Below, piece after piece: positions 7,733-15,387 of a DNA stretch of 39,473 nt (position 1 is its first letter; each line of letters begins with the position of its first letter). Position numbers and translations under genes: made by a program. The DNA comes from DATMNR01 sp963702765 (lineage in GTDB: Bacteria > Chloroflexota > Ktedonobacteria > Ktedonobacterales > Ktedonobacteraceae). The stretch covers positions 1-39,473 of the forward strand of contig CAVPEB010000066.1 in assembly GCA_963702765.1 (NCBI GenBank). Direction: 5' to 3'. The notes beneath the pieces were generated by a model that searched no databases, was not told where the DNA came from, and worked only from the letters and a program-made list of their open reading frames with translations.

Positions 7733-8647
7733 TTAATATCCATAGTCCACGGGAGCAGCATAAAGATGCTTCTTCACACCCAGATGTAGCAGCCGTTCTT
7801 CGCCCAGCCTCTGTACATACACATCCCAATTCGGCACGTTTATCACCCATTCATCGAGCCATTGCTCAAAACCCTCGGTTGTGCGTGTTCCCGTATGATA
7901 CTCATGATAAAACTGGTGATCGCGGTTATAATAACCCGAGACAGCTGACGGATGTGCTCCCCATGGTTCATGAACAACAGCTCGCACTTTGAATGACGGG
8001 CCTACAACACGATTTGGATCGCTCAAAATAATCTCTCGCGAAACGATCTCTTCAGCAACCAGGATGACATTACGAGCTGCAAGCAAAGCTTCTTCACATA
8101 TCCCAAGGCTACCCCAGAGATGAGCATTGCCATCAACATCGCTACGTTGCACGTGGATTATTGTCACATCGGGCTGCAAAGCTGGAACAAGGAGCAAAGG
8201 TGATGAGTCGAGTGGCGATTGTTGCAGGGAAAATGACGGATTCTGGCGTGGGAGATCGCTCCCAAGGAGTGCGCGTGTCGGAATATAGGGAACGCCTAAG
8301 CTCGCGGCTAGCAATGCCAGACCAATGGTGAAATTGCTGTATTCCTCGGTCACTACTGGTTTTGGAATCGACTTTTCGATGGCACGGCGATAGCAATGGG
8401 CTAATCCTTCACTAACATTGCCCACCCAGGCAGCTTTGACCTTGTCGACACAACCCGCTCCGATCAACTGATCGAAAAGAATATCCGATATTGGCCCTAT
8501 TAAAGTTAGATGTCGTTTCTGTTGGCGAATGATTTCATGGCTTGCGGCAAAAGGGATACATGGTTCAAGCGCTAATCCAATAGCTATCGATGAACCATCA
8601 GGGACATACTGCGTTATTGCGTCAGTCATAGTAGTGAGCTTACTCAT
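7733..8647 (-). CDS. CoA-transferase subunit A (glutaconate CoA-transferase/IpdA-like)
   Basis: 304 residues of the GctA-like half. Features: VPDGSSIAIGLALEPCIPFAAS, LTLIGPISDILFDQLIGAGCVDKV, the EEYSNFTIGLALLAASLGVPYIPTR segment, and HVQRSDVDGNAHLWGSLG, all in family order. Its partner subunit B follows at once. The ATG overlaps the stop of the upstream NHL lipoprotein gene by four bases (ATGA), so translation is probably coupled. The natural acyl-CoA substrate cannot be told from sequence. Confidence 0.82.
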   Translation of the reverse strand: MSKLTTMTDAITQYVPDGSSIAIGLALEPCIPFAASHEIIRQQKRHLTLIGPISDILFDQLIGAGCVDKVKAAWVGNVSEGLAHCYRRAIEKSIPKPVVTEEYSNFTIGLALLAASLGVPYIPTRALLGSDLPRQNPSFSLQQSPLDSSPLLLVPALQPDVTIIHVQRSDVDGNAHLWGSLGICEEALLAARNVILVAEEIVSREIILSDPNRVVGPSFKVRAVVHEPWGAHPSAVSGYYNRDHQFYHEYHTGTRTTEGFEQWLDEWVINVPNWDVYVQRLGEERLLHLGVKKHLYAAPVDYGY

Positions 8648-9600
8648 TGAGGTTTGAACTCCACAATTTTATTAGCATAATCATCTGATACATAGATATT
8701 ATCATTTTCATCGACAGCAAGGCCCTGAGGCTCTATAAATCCTTTGCTAGCCAGAATTTCGCGTTTGCCTGTAGATTGGCGGATACGAATAAGGGCATGT
8801 ATCGAGGGAAGCAGATCGATTAGGAGCAAGTTACCATGATGATCGAATGCAACATCATCTGGTTGACCAAAACCAGTTATACGCGTACTCCTACCATCAG
8901 GCGTAATGCGCACAATATCTCCTCCACACTCATCAGCCACATAGATTGTTCCTTGTGCATCAACAACTGCGCCAACAGGACGCACAATACCAGAAGCGAT
9001 TAAGGTTAATTTCTTGCCATCTAAACTTAAGCGATAGACATTGCCAGTCGGGCTATCAGGCACAATCAGCGTATTCGTTGTCGCATCCAGTGCTATGCCA
9101 TCAATGCCATCTTTGCAAGGAGCTGAACTTGGGGTACCAGGAATAGCACGCAAAACAGTGAGTGATTTTGCTCCCGGTGCAAGGGTCAGAATACGATTGG
9201 TACGCTGTTCTGCGACAATCAATGTACCATTAGATAACACTACCAGACCCTCTGGTCCGGCCAATCCCGTGATGATCTTTGTCGCGGAACCATCAGCGTT
9301 TAGTCTGCTAATTGTGCCATTATAGAAATCGCTGAAAAGCAAGTGACCTTGTTGATCAAAGGCCAGATCATCAGGACGTCCCACTCCAGACAGCAGAACC
9401 TGGGAGGTATAGTGGGTTGGTGTTGTATCAGGCATTACGGTCAGAGTGGGTTTCAATGTGGGTGTTGTAGTAGGGACAGTAGAGGTTATCCCGTTTGGAG
9501 TTGGAGTTGGGAGCGTAGAAGTTGAGTCAGAACAGGATGTGAACAGTAGCAAACAGAAAAGTATAGCGGTGGAGATAGCACTCACGCGTTTGACGAACAT
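8644..9600 (-). CDS. NHL/SMP-30-type beta-propeller lipoprotein
   Basis: 318 residues. A lipoprotein signal (MFVKRVSAISTAILFCLLLFTSC, lipobox FTSC) and a Pro/Thr-rich linker are followed by repeated propeller blades of the form DDLAFDQQGHLLFSDFYNGTISRL, VDAQGTIYVADECGGDIVRI and LAVDENDNIYVSDDYANKIVEF. This is an exported beta-propeller that would bind a ligand or polymer outside the membrane; no catalytic residues can be assigned. It is the first gene of a three-gene unit with the two CoA-transferase subunits. That pairing is odd, since those are cytoplasmic. Confidence 0.8.
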   Translation of the reverse strand: MFVKRVSAISTAILFCLLLFTSCSDSTSTLPTPTPNGITSTVPTTTPTLKPTLTVMPDTTPTHYTSQVLLSGVGRPDDLAFDQQGHLLFSDFYNGTISRLNADGSATKIITGLAGPEGLVVLSNGTLIVAEQRTNRILTLAPGAKSLTVLRAIPGTPSSAPCKDGIDGIALDATTNTLIVPDSPTGNVYRLSLDGKKLTLIASGIVRPVGAVVDAQGTIYVADECGGDIVRITPDGRSTRITGFGQPDDVAFDHHGNLLLIDLLPSIHALIRIRQSTGKREILASKGFIEPQGLAVDENDNIYVSDDYANKIVEFKPQ

Positions 9601-9682
9601 CGAGTATCCTTCCTAAGAAACCAATCATGGGATTGCGCGGATTTATGGCTTTCGGTGGCTCAGCCAGGATGCATTGTTAGTT

Positions 9683-9705
9683 ACAATAATTTTTCGAACT
9701 ATTGT
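9683..9705. promoter_or_regulatory. Inverted repeat ACAATA ... TATTGT upstream of the NHL lipoprotein gene
   Basis: ACAATA at 9683-9688 and TATTGT at 9700-9705 form a perfect 6+6 dyad with an 11-base A/T-rich centre, extended imperfectly on both sides. It is 83 bases upstream of the minus-strand lipoprotein start and could be an operator for that operon. The evidence is symmetry only. Confidence 0.25.
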
Positions 9706-9754
9706 TATAAACGTTTTTGGGAGTTAAAGGTTGCGGAGCGAGGAACGAAAAAGC

Positions 9755-9783
9755 TTGACAACAGGATGCAAGTGTAGTACATT
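9755..9783 (+). promoter_or_regulatory. Sigma-70-type promoter of tnpB
   Basis: TTGACA (9755-9760), a spacer of exactly 17 bases, then TACATT (9778-9783): a perfect -35 box and a 4/6 -10 box. The tnpB ATG is 42 bases beyond the -10 box, and a LexA-like dyad sits where transcription would begin. Confidence 0.6.
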
Positions 9784-9793
9784 AGAGGCGTCA

Positions 9794-9807
9794 AGAACTA
9801 ATGTTCT
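9794..9807. promoter_or_regulatory. LexA/DinR-like dyad AGAAC-TAAT-GTTCT over the tnpB transcription start
   Basis: A perfect 5+5 dyad with 4-base spacer, core GAAC-N4-GTTC as in Gram-positive LexA/DinR boxes. It begins 11 bases after the -10 box, so a bound repressor would block initiation or early elongation. An AAGGAG ribosome site follows at 9811-9816. It could equally form a small mRNA hairpin with loop TAAT; the position fits an operator better. Confidence 0.45.
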
Positions 9808-9824
9808 CATAAGGAGCACCCCCG

Positions 9825-11234
9825 ATGGGCCAGGCTACGCGCACCACCAAACTCCCACTTGACCTGGGTGAACGGGACAAGGGAGGAAGCAATACGCGGA
9901 AACGAACGTACCTGCATGCAACCGCCATGGTTCTCAACGAAGCGCGCGCCTTTTATATCAAGTTCTTCCTTGCGCATGCAGTAAAACTCGATGAGAAGGT
10001 CTCATATTACTCAGAACAAGACCTGGAGATGCGCAAGCGACCCATTTCAGCTAATGAACTGCTGACCTGGGCAGAGGCATGCACTGTAGCAACAAAAGCG
10101 CATCCGCATCCCTGGCCTGGATGGGACTTCTCCGAGCGATTTCCAGAGATGCCCTTTGAGTATCGCCGTTCGGTGATCAAGGACTCTATTGGTAAGGTGC
10201 GCTCCTATCACTCCAACCTCTCGAACTGGCAAAAGACGGGCAAGAAGAAGGGCAAGCCAGGCCTGCCTGGAGCCAGTAATTACCCCACGCTCTATCAAGG
10301 GCTCATCACCCTTGATCTTTCACAGTTCTCCGTAAAGGGGAGCTACGTGCGGATCAAAGTCTTTACAGGAGAGCAGTGGGCATGGTACAACTACCCGGTG
10401 CGCGCTTCGCGTTACTTCCAACAACGGCTCACGCAAGCGAACTGGGAGAAGCAGAGTCCAAAACTGGTGCTGCACAAACACGAAGCGTCCTTACATTTCG
10501 CGCAGACCAAGCACATCACTACCCAAAAAGTGATAGAGCGTAAGCAGAATCCCGATCTGGTGACTGTGGGCGTCGATCTGAATGTAAAAAACCTCGCAGT
10601 GATCACGGTGAGGCAACACGGCACGATCATCAGGACGCTGTTTGTATCCGATCAAGGACTCGATCAGGCACGCTTCAAGCACCTGAAGAGAATAGCGAAA
10701 AAGCAGCATCTCTCTGGCAAACCAGTCAGGGGTGAGCACAGTAACCAAGTTCTCTGGCGGCATGTTCGTCGCATGAACGAGGATGCAGCGCATAAAGTCG
10801 CACGTATCATTGCTGAGGTGTGCGCGCACTACCCAGGCTGTGTATTACTCTTTGAGCGATTGCGCAAGATCAAGCAGCGGGGTGGGAGTAAGTCGCGGCG
10901 CATGAACCGCAAACAAGCCAACCAGCTCCGAGGCAAAATCAACCAGTATGCGAAAGATAAAGCCTTCGAGTACGGAGTCGTGACGGTAGAGATTAACCCG
11001 CATGGGACTTCGCAATACTGCTCGAGATGCGGGGCCAAGGGGGAGAGGTTCTCTCTGCTTGGCGGCAAACGCATCACGGCGAAATGGGGAAAGCTGTTTG
11101 CATGTCCGGTATGTCGCTATCAAGCCAATGCCGATCAGAACGCATCAAAAAATATGCATCACTCCTTTTACCACGAGTGGCATTGGCAACCGCGCAAGAA
11201 ACCGCCGCCGTCTCCAGTCAAGCTATCGAGCTAA
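9825..11234 (+). CDS. tnpB: TnpB-type RNA-guided nuclease (IS605/IS1341 family OrfB)
   Basis: 469 residues, a complete TnpB. RuvC-I is TVGVDLNVKNLAVI with D251; RuvC-II is VLLFERLRKIK with E344; the zinc finger has C399/C402 (CSRCG) and C427/C430 (CPVC); RuvC-III is ANADQNASKN with D437. All three acidic residues are present, so it should be catalytically competent. TnpB is guided by a reRNA (omegaRNA) made from the 3' end of its own element and cuts donor sites to keep the element in place. No tnpA is adjacent, so this is a stand-alone element that needs TnpA in trans. ATG 9825 has a nearby AAGGAG. A promoter and LexA-like dyad precede it, and a structured RNA region follows. Confidence 0.9.
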   Translation: MGQATRTTKLPLDLGERDKGGSNTRKRTYLHATAMVLNEARAFYIKFFLAHAVKLDEKVSYYSEQDLEMRKRPISANELLTWAEACTVATKAHPHPWPGWDFSERFPEMPFEYRRSVIKDSIGKVRSYHSNLSNWQKTGKKKGKPGLPGASNYPTLYQGLITLDLSQFSVKGSYVRIKVFTGEQWAWYNYPVRASRYFQQRLTQANWEKQSPKLVLHKHEASLHFAQTKHITTQKVIERKQNPDLVTVGVDLNVKNLAVITVRQHGTIIRTLFVSDQGLDQARFKHLKRIAKKQHLSGKPVRGEHSNQVLWRHVRRMNEDAAHKVARIIAEVCAHYPGCVLLFERLRKIKQRGGSKSRRMNRKQANQLRGKINQYAKDKAFEYGVVTVEINPHGTSQYCSRCGAKGERFSLLGGKRITAKWGKLFACPVCRYQANADQNASKNMHHSFYHEWHWQPRKKPPPSPVKLSS

Positions 11235-11470
11235 AAATGGCGCCCACGCCCTATCCGGGCACATCCCGGATGGGAGAAGCCTGCTAGAGGGACACCCCAA
11301 TGAAGGCGGGCCAGGCCGGTTCGTAGGAACACGTAAAGTGGTACGGCTATCGTTGGCTTCTCCGGGTGACGTCCGAACCCACATCATCTTGAGAGGCATC
11401 TCCTGATCCGATAACTTTCCCCGAATGCGGAAAGGACGCTGGAAAGCCGGACTGGATCAGGGCGGCGAGA
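11235..11470 (+). ncRNA. Candidate reRNA/omegaRNA scaffold and right end of the TnpB element
   Basis: The 284 non-coding bases after tnpB are rich in nested stems, as expected for the guide RNA of TnpB, which covers the 3' end of the gene and the element's right end. Stems seen: ATCCGGG (11253-11259) with CCCGGAT (11265-11271); a long-range GGAGAAGCC (11273-11281) with GGCTTCTCC (11355-11363); then a second domain closed by CTGATCC (11403-11409) with GGATCAG (11454-11460), holding CTTTCC/GGAAAG (11415-11420, 11429-11434) and CTGG/CCGG. The guide would be taken from bases just past the right end, which I place loosely near 11465-11480. Both ends are approximate. Confidence 0.5.
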
Positions 11471-11518
11471 ACACTGTTGTATCGGTTTGTCTGACGCATC
11501 TGGCAACAGTTGATACCA

Positions 11519-14500
11519 CTAATTGATGGTAAGCGTTACACTCACTGTTACCGCTGCACCTACCGATGGGGTAATGACCACAGTTGCAGTGTATGTCCCT
11601 GCCGTCAAACCCGCAACATTCGCATTGAAAGTGAGTGAAGTGACTTGTCCAGCAGCGTCACTGCCTGTTGTGGGAGAGACAACTAACCATGTTTGCGAAG
11701 GAGTGCCTACAGTCCACGTCAATGTATTACCGCCAGGATTCTGGACGTTGACCGTTTGTGCAGCAGGTTTGGTGCCTGCAGTTGTTGTAAATGCCAGCGA
11801 GGTTACACTGAGCACCATCTGAGGTAATGGGATTTTGATAGTCACGTTAACTGTTGCAGGACTTCCTACCACGGTTTGGCCTGTAAGAGGATCAATCGCG
11901 CTAACGATCACGCTCGTAGTGACTGATGTACCTCCTACCAATCCGTTTGTATCAACTACCACATTAAGGGACGCAGTTGTGCCTCCTGCTAAATTCGTGC
12001 CCGATGTGTTCGAAAGGGAGACATAGCTTGGTGCCCCATTGCCAAGGGCAGCAGTCCAATTTAAAGTAGAACCACCATTATTTGTAATATTAAGCGGTTG
12101 TGAAACAATTCCGCTTGAAACGTTGAACGTAACCGCACCCGGCCCGGCAACGAGCGAAGGGGCAGCTAAGACTTTCAAAGTAATTCCAACAACCTGGGGA
12201 CTACCACTGGTTGCTGCGCTACCATTTACAGCAGCGAGAGAGATTGAGCCTGTATATTTACCCGCAGCAAGCCCGGTCGATGCAATATGCACAGTGAAGA
12301 TTGCACTACCGCCGCTAATTACCGTCACAGGAGCTGATACAGCCAGCCAGCCAGTTCCACTCGACATAGTCGCAGTTGGTGTTATTGTGACATTACCTGC
12401 ACAGGCACCAACAACATCAACTGTAAACGTTTGTGAAGCAGGATTCACGCCAGCCTGTGTCGAAAAAGCCATCGCAAGGGCTGAAGGAGGCTGAAGAGTG
12501 CAAATCGGTTGTACTGTCAGCGTAATCGGTATGACCTTTGGGATGCCAACAGCCAATTTTGTCACACTATCAATCGCAGCGATCGTTACTGAACCTGTAT
12601 AGGTTCCAGCCGTAAGGCCTGTGAGCGAAACGCCCACGTTGGTTGCTGAAGGCACTGTGGCGCTAACTGTGCCAGTTGCCGTTGCAGTTAACCATGTTCC
12701 GCCAGCAGGTGTTACTACAGCAGTCGTTGCAGTCCAGGTAAGAGCATTCACACAGGCGCCACTCGTCGTGATTGCCAGAGATTGCGCTACAGGATTCACA
12801 CCTCCAACAACTCCCAGAAAATTGAGAGCCAGTGGAGTTGAGACGACAGAACACGTTGCTTGTACCACTAAGTTTACTGGGATCGAAATAGGACTTCCAG
12901 ATACTGGATTACCTAGGCTATCTGTTCCAACAATGGTAACCGTGCCTGTATAGGTTCCAGCCGTTAGAGTAGGCAACACTGTCCTTTTAACAGTGATCAG
13001 TCCTGTTAAGTGTGGAGCTATTGTTCCAGATACTGGCGAAATCCCAAGCCAGGCGCCACCTACTGTTGTCACAGCAGAGGCATGCCAATACAGGGTACCA
13101 CCTCCAGGGTTTGTGATTGTAATCGTTTGATTAGGGGGAGCAGTTTGGCCAATAACGCTACTTAATGCTATCGTGGCGGGTCCAGCGGCAAGAATCGGAA
13201 TTGTGGCCTGTCCTACTGTGAATGTAACCGGCAAAGTCTGTGTACCGGCGGACCAGCTAAAGATAATTGAGCCATTGTAGACACCAGGTTTCAAGCCTGT
13301 AGAGTTAACATTTACAACTGGATTAGCAGGTGTCACACCTCCTGTGGAACTGATACTTAGCCACTTACCACCACTACCTGTTGTTGCCGTTGCGCTCCAT
13401 GCCATGGATGTAGTACACCCTTGAGAAGTGCCTAAACTAATTCCCTGTCCGGTTGGTGATGGCTGCAAATACGAACCGGCAAAGCTCAACCCACCCGGGG
13501 AAACCTGAATCGAGCATTGAGGTACGACAACCAGGCTGACAAAAATCGTTTGAGGGCTACCCTTGCTTGGTAACGTACCAAGGCTCGTGAAGGTCAACCA
13601 ACCATTATAGACGCCAGGAAGCATTATACTTGTATTTACACTGATTGTCACAGGTTGGCTGCTACCTCTATCTACTGTTCCTGACATGGGATACATCGAT
13701 AGCCAGCTAGAGCCATCACTGGTTGCACTCGTCGCAGACCATTGCAAAGGTAATACACCCGGATTGCTGATTGTTACATTTTGAGATTGAGGACTTGAAG
13801 CTCCATCCGTTCCTGTGAACTCGAGCAAGGAAGGTGAAAGTTGCAATATAGCCATATGCCCAGGTTGGAGTTGTGTCACAATCATTTTAACAGGAAGCGT
13901 CGCCTGCCCTGTACTCGAAATGAAAACCAAACCGGCAGTGTACGCTCCAACTTTCAAAGTCGAACGGTCTGCAGCAACCTCAACATTCATCTTCTGGTTA
14001 AATGCAAGGGTTCCGCTTTTAGGGCTAACCAACAGCCATGGTTGCGTTACTGCGGCTTGCCAGGAAATCTGGCCATCGCCAGTATTGGTTAGTGTAACAA
14101 TCTGCGTAGTATTTGTAGCTTGATCGCCAGATCCGAGATTAATGACATTGGGTGTAAAGAGCAGGTGCGAAGGGCGAAGCGAAATGCCTTGTCCAGTAAC
14201 GAACACAGTGAAACTAGCAGACTTATGTAACACTGCGTCTTCAGCATGTATGATATGGGCGCCTGGTCCCCAAGAAGGGTCAACGATTGCGGTATCGTTA
14301 AATGTGCCTTGCGAGTCTGTATGTATGATATTCATACCATGTGTATCAACGATGGTAATACTTGCATCTCGAGTCAATCCGACTCTTCCGTTTGGGCTGA
14401 ACGCGGTACCATGAAGCGTAATAATTCCACCAATGGCGGCGTTTGAGGGAGTGACTCTCAATGCGATTACGTTGCTTGTATGCAAAGCCCGATTGAAGAA

Positions 14501-14596
14501 ACCGCGTCCATATGAGACCGCAAGACCAAAAACGCCTCCTAATAACAAGCACAACAAAACTAAGATACTTATCCAGGAAAAAAAGCGAGTTGGCAA
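11519..14596 (-). CDS. Membrane-anchored BACON-repeat surface protein (main part, 8 repeats)
   Basis: As read, 1025 residues. A membrane anchor (residues 6-28, FSWISILVLLCLLLGGVFGL) is followed by an Ig-like domain and then eight repeats of about 100 residues, each with a W-L-x-x-S/A-P-x-S/T-G-T strand and an L-x-x-G-x-Y-x-G-x-V/I strand (WLLVSPKSGT, WLSMYPMSGT, WLGISPVSGT, WLVVSPTTGS and so on). This is the BACON domain pattern, linked to carbohydrate or mucin binding. The start at 14596 is only the first available start in this frame. The same frame stays open to about 14635 (GLPPKKPPQLPTRFF), where it meets the zinc-ribbon frame. The two are probably one gene of about 1,195 residues split by one base. 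Confidence 0.75.
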   Translation of the reverse strand: MPTRFFSWISILVLLCLLLGGVFGLAVSYGRGFFNRALHTSNVIALRVTPSNAAIGGIITLHGTAFSPNGRVGLTRDASITIVDTHGMNIIHTDSQGTFNDTAIVDPSWGPGAHIIHAEDAVLHKSASFTVFVTGQGISLRPSHLLFTPNVINLGSGDQATNTTQIVTLTNTGDGQISWQAAVTQPWLLVSPKSGTLAFNQKMNVEVAADRSTLKVGAYTAGLVFISSTGQATLPVKMIVTQLQPGHMAILQLSPSLLEFTGTDGASSPQSQNVTISNPGVLPLQWSATSATSDGSSWLSMYPMSGTVDRGSSQPVTISVNTSIMLPGVYNGWLTFTSLGTLPSKGSPQTIFVSLVVVPQCSIQVSPGGLSFAGSYLQPSPTGQGISLGTSQGCTTSMAWSATATTGSGGKWLSISSTGGVTPANPVVNVNSTGLKPGVYNGSIIFSWSAGTQTLPVTFTVGQATIPILAAGPATIALSSVIGQTAPPNQTITITNPGGGTLYWHASAVTTVGGAWLGISPVSGTIAPHLTGLITVKRTVLPTLTAGTYTGTVTIVGTDSLGNPVSGSPISIPVNLVVQATCSVVSTPLALNFLGVVGGVNPVAQSLAITTSGACVNALTWTATTAVVTPAGGTWLTATATGTVSATVPSATNVGVSLTGLTAGTYTGSVTIAAIDSVTKLAVGIPKVIPITLTVQPICTLQPPSALAMAFSTQAGVNPASQTFTVDVVGACAGNVTITPTATMSSGTGWLAVSAPVTVISGGSAIFTVHIASTGLAAGKYTGSISLAAVNGSAATSGSPQVVGITLKVLAAPSLVAGPGAVTFNVSSGIVSQPLNITNNGGSTLNWTAALGNGAPSYVSLSNTSGTNLAGGTTASLNVVVDTNGLVGGTSVTTSVIVSAIDPLTGQTVVGSPATVNVTIKIPLPQMVLSVTSLAFTTTAGTKPAAQTVNVQNPGGNTLTWTVGTPSQTWLVVSPTTGSDAAGQVTSLTFNANVAGLTAGTYTATVVITPSVGAAVTVSVTLTIN

Positions 14597-15104
14597 TTGA
14601 GGTGGCTTTTTGGGCGGCAGTCCCTCGAACGCTAATCAAGGCTGGGGGAGTAGCACCTACAGGAGATTTATATGCCACTGGTACAGATGGAGGGGTTACT
14701 AGATCAGGAGTGACGCGAGAAGTTTTATGAGTTACAATTTTCTCCCAGTTTGCGCGACGTTGTAACTCGTCATCCATCATATCTAGCTCGCTTGATTGAG
14801 GCTGAGCAACTACTATTGCTGAGCGCGATGAAGCCACAACATTGCGACGGGATCGATGTACAGTAGCCGTTAAGCGTGAACTGACACGTTGGGAGTGTGT
14901 ATTGTTGCCAGTACTCAACGAGTAAAAACTAGGCACTTTGAGACCCGCTGGCAAGTGATTTATCTTAATAGTTGGAGCAAGAAGATCCTCATCGACCAAA
15001 TCCAATAAAAGCACAGATGTAGGCAATTGCTCGCCACATCTGGCACAATATTTTGCAATTCCTGGAAGAGATTCATGACAAGTTGGGCAACTTATTACTC
15101 TCAC
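14346..15104 (-). CDS. Zinc-ribbon N-terminal part of the BACON protein (frameshifted)
   Basis: As read, 252 residues from GTG 15104 (AAGGTGAT site 6-7 bases upstream). The N-terminus is a double-CxxC zinc ribbon, CPTCHESLPGIAKYCARCGE, followed by a polar, Ser/Pro-rich linker. Up to about residue 157 (ALISVRG) the sequence looks natural; after that it turns into a basic, unrelated tail that overlaps the anchor of the BACON frame. Dropping one G of the GGG at 14622-14624 would continue as RGLPPKKPPQLPTRFF and run straight into the membrane anchor and BACON repeats. The likely intact product has a cytoplasmic zinc ribbon, one membrane span and outer BACON repeats. It diverges from the kinase gene across a 283-base spacer. 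Confidence 0.6.
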   Translation of the reverse strand: MRVISCPTCHESLPGIAKYCARCGEQLPTSVLLLDLVDEDLLAPTIKINHLPAGLKVPSFYSLSTGNNTHSQRVSSRLTATVHRSRRNVVASSRSAIVVAQPQSSELDMMDDELQRRANWEKIVTHKTSRVTPDLVTPPSVPVAYKSPVGATPPALISVRGTAAQKATSIANSLFFLDKYLSFVVLVIRRRFWSCGLIWTRFLQSGFAYKQRNRIESHSLKRRHWWNYYASWYRVQPKRKSRIDSRCKYYHR

Positions 15105-15387
15105 AGTACATCACCTTACAGAGTATAAACTTTTCCCCTTAGCAAGTGTACGTGAAAGAATAATCGTTTGTCAATTAAAAAACTGAGCAAACTCGAAATC
15201 AGTACATCTAATCAAGGAGCCGTGATCTATTTCATTGACAAGTCTTTCTTGATTACGGATAATAGAAGCATCATTCGATCTTATCGAAGAAATCTATCAT
15301 TGCGGCCTCGCCTGTGTAGCACCTGGGGAATGCTTCCAACTATCAGTTTGGCTTAGCTCTAGCACACTTTTTAGATAGGAATCATGT

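Noticed and set aside
11523..14123. Series of plus-strand open frames opposite the BACON gene
   Set aside because: They are a by-product of the low-complexity Thr/Val/Gly-rich repeats on the other strand; translations are Val/Thr/Pro-rich without motifs or ribosome sites.
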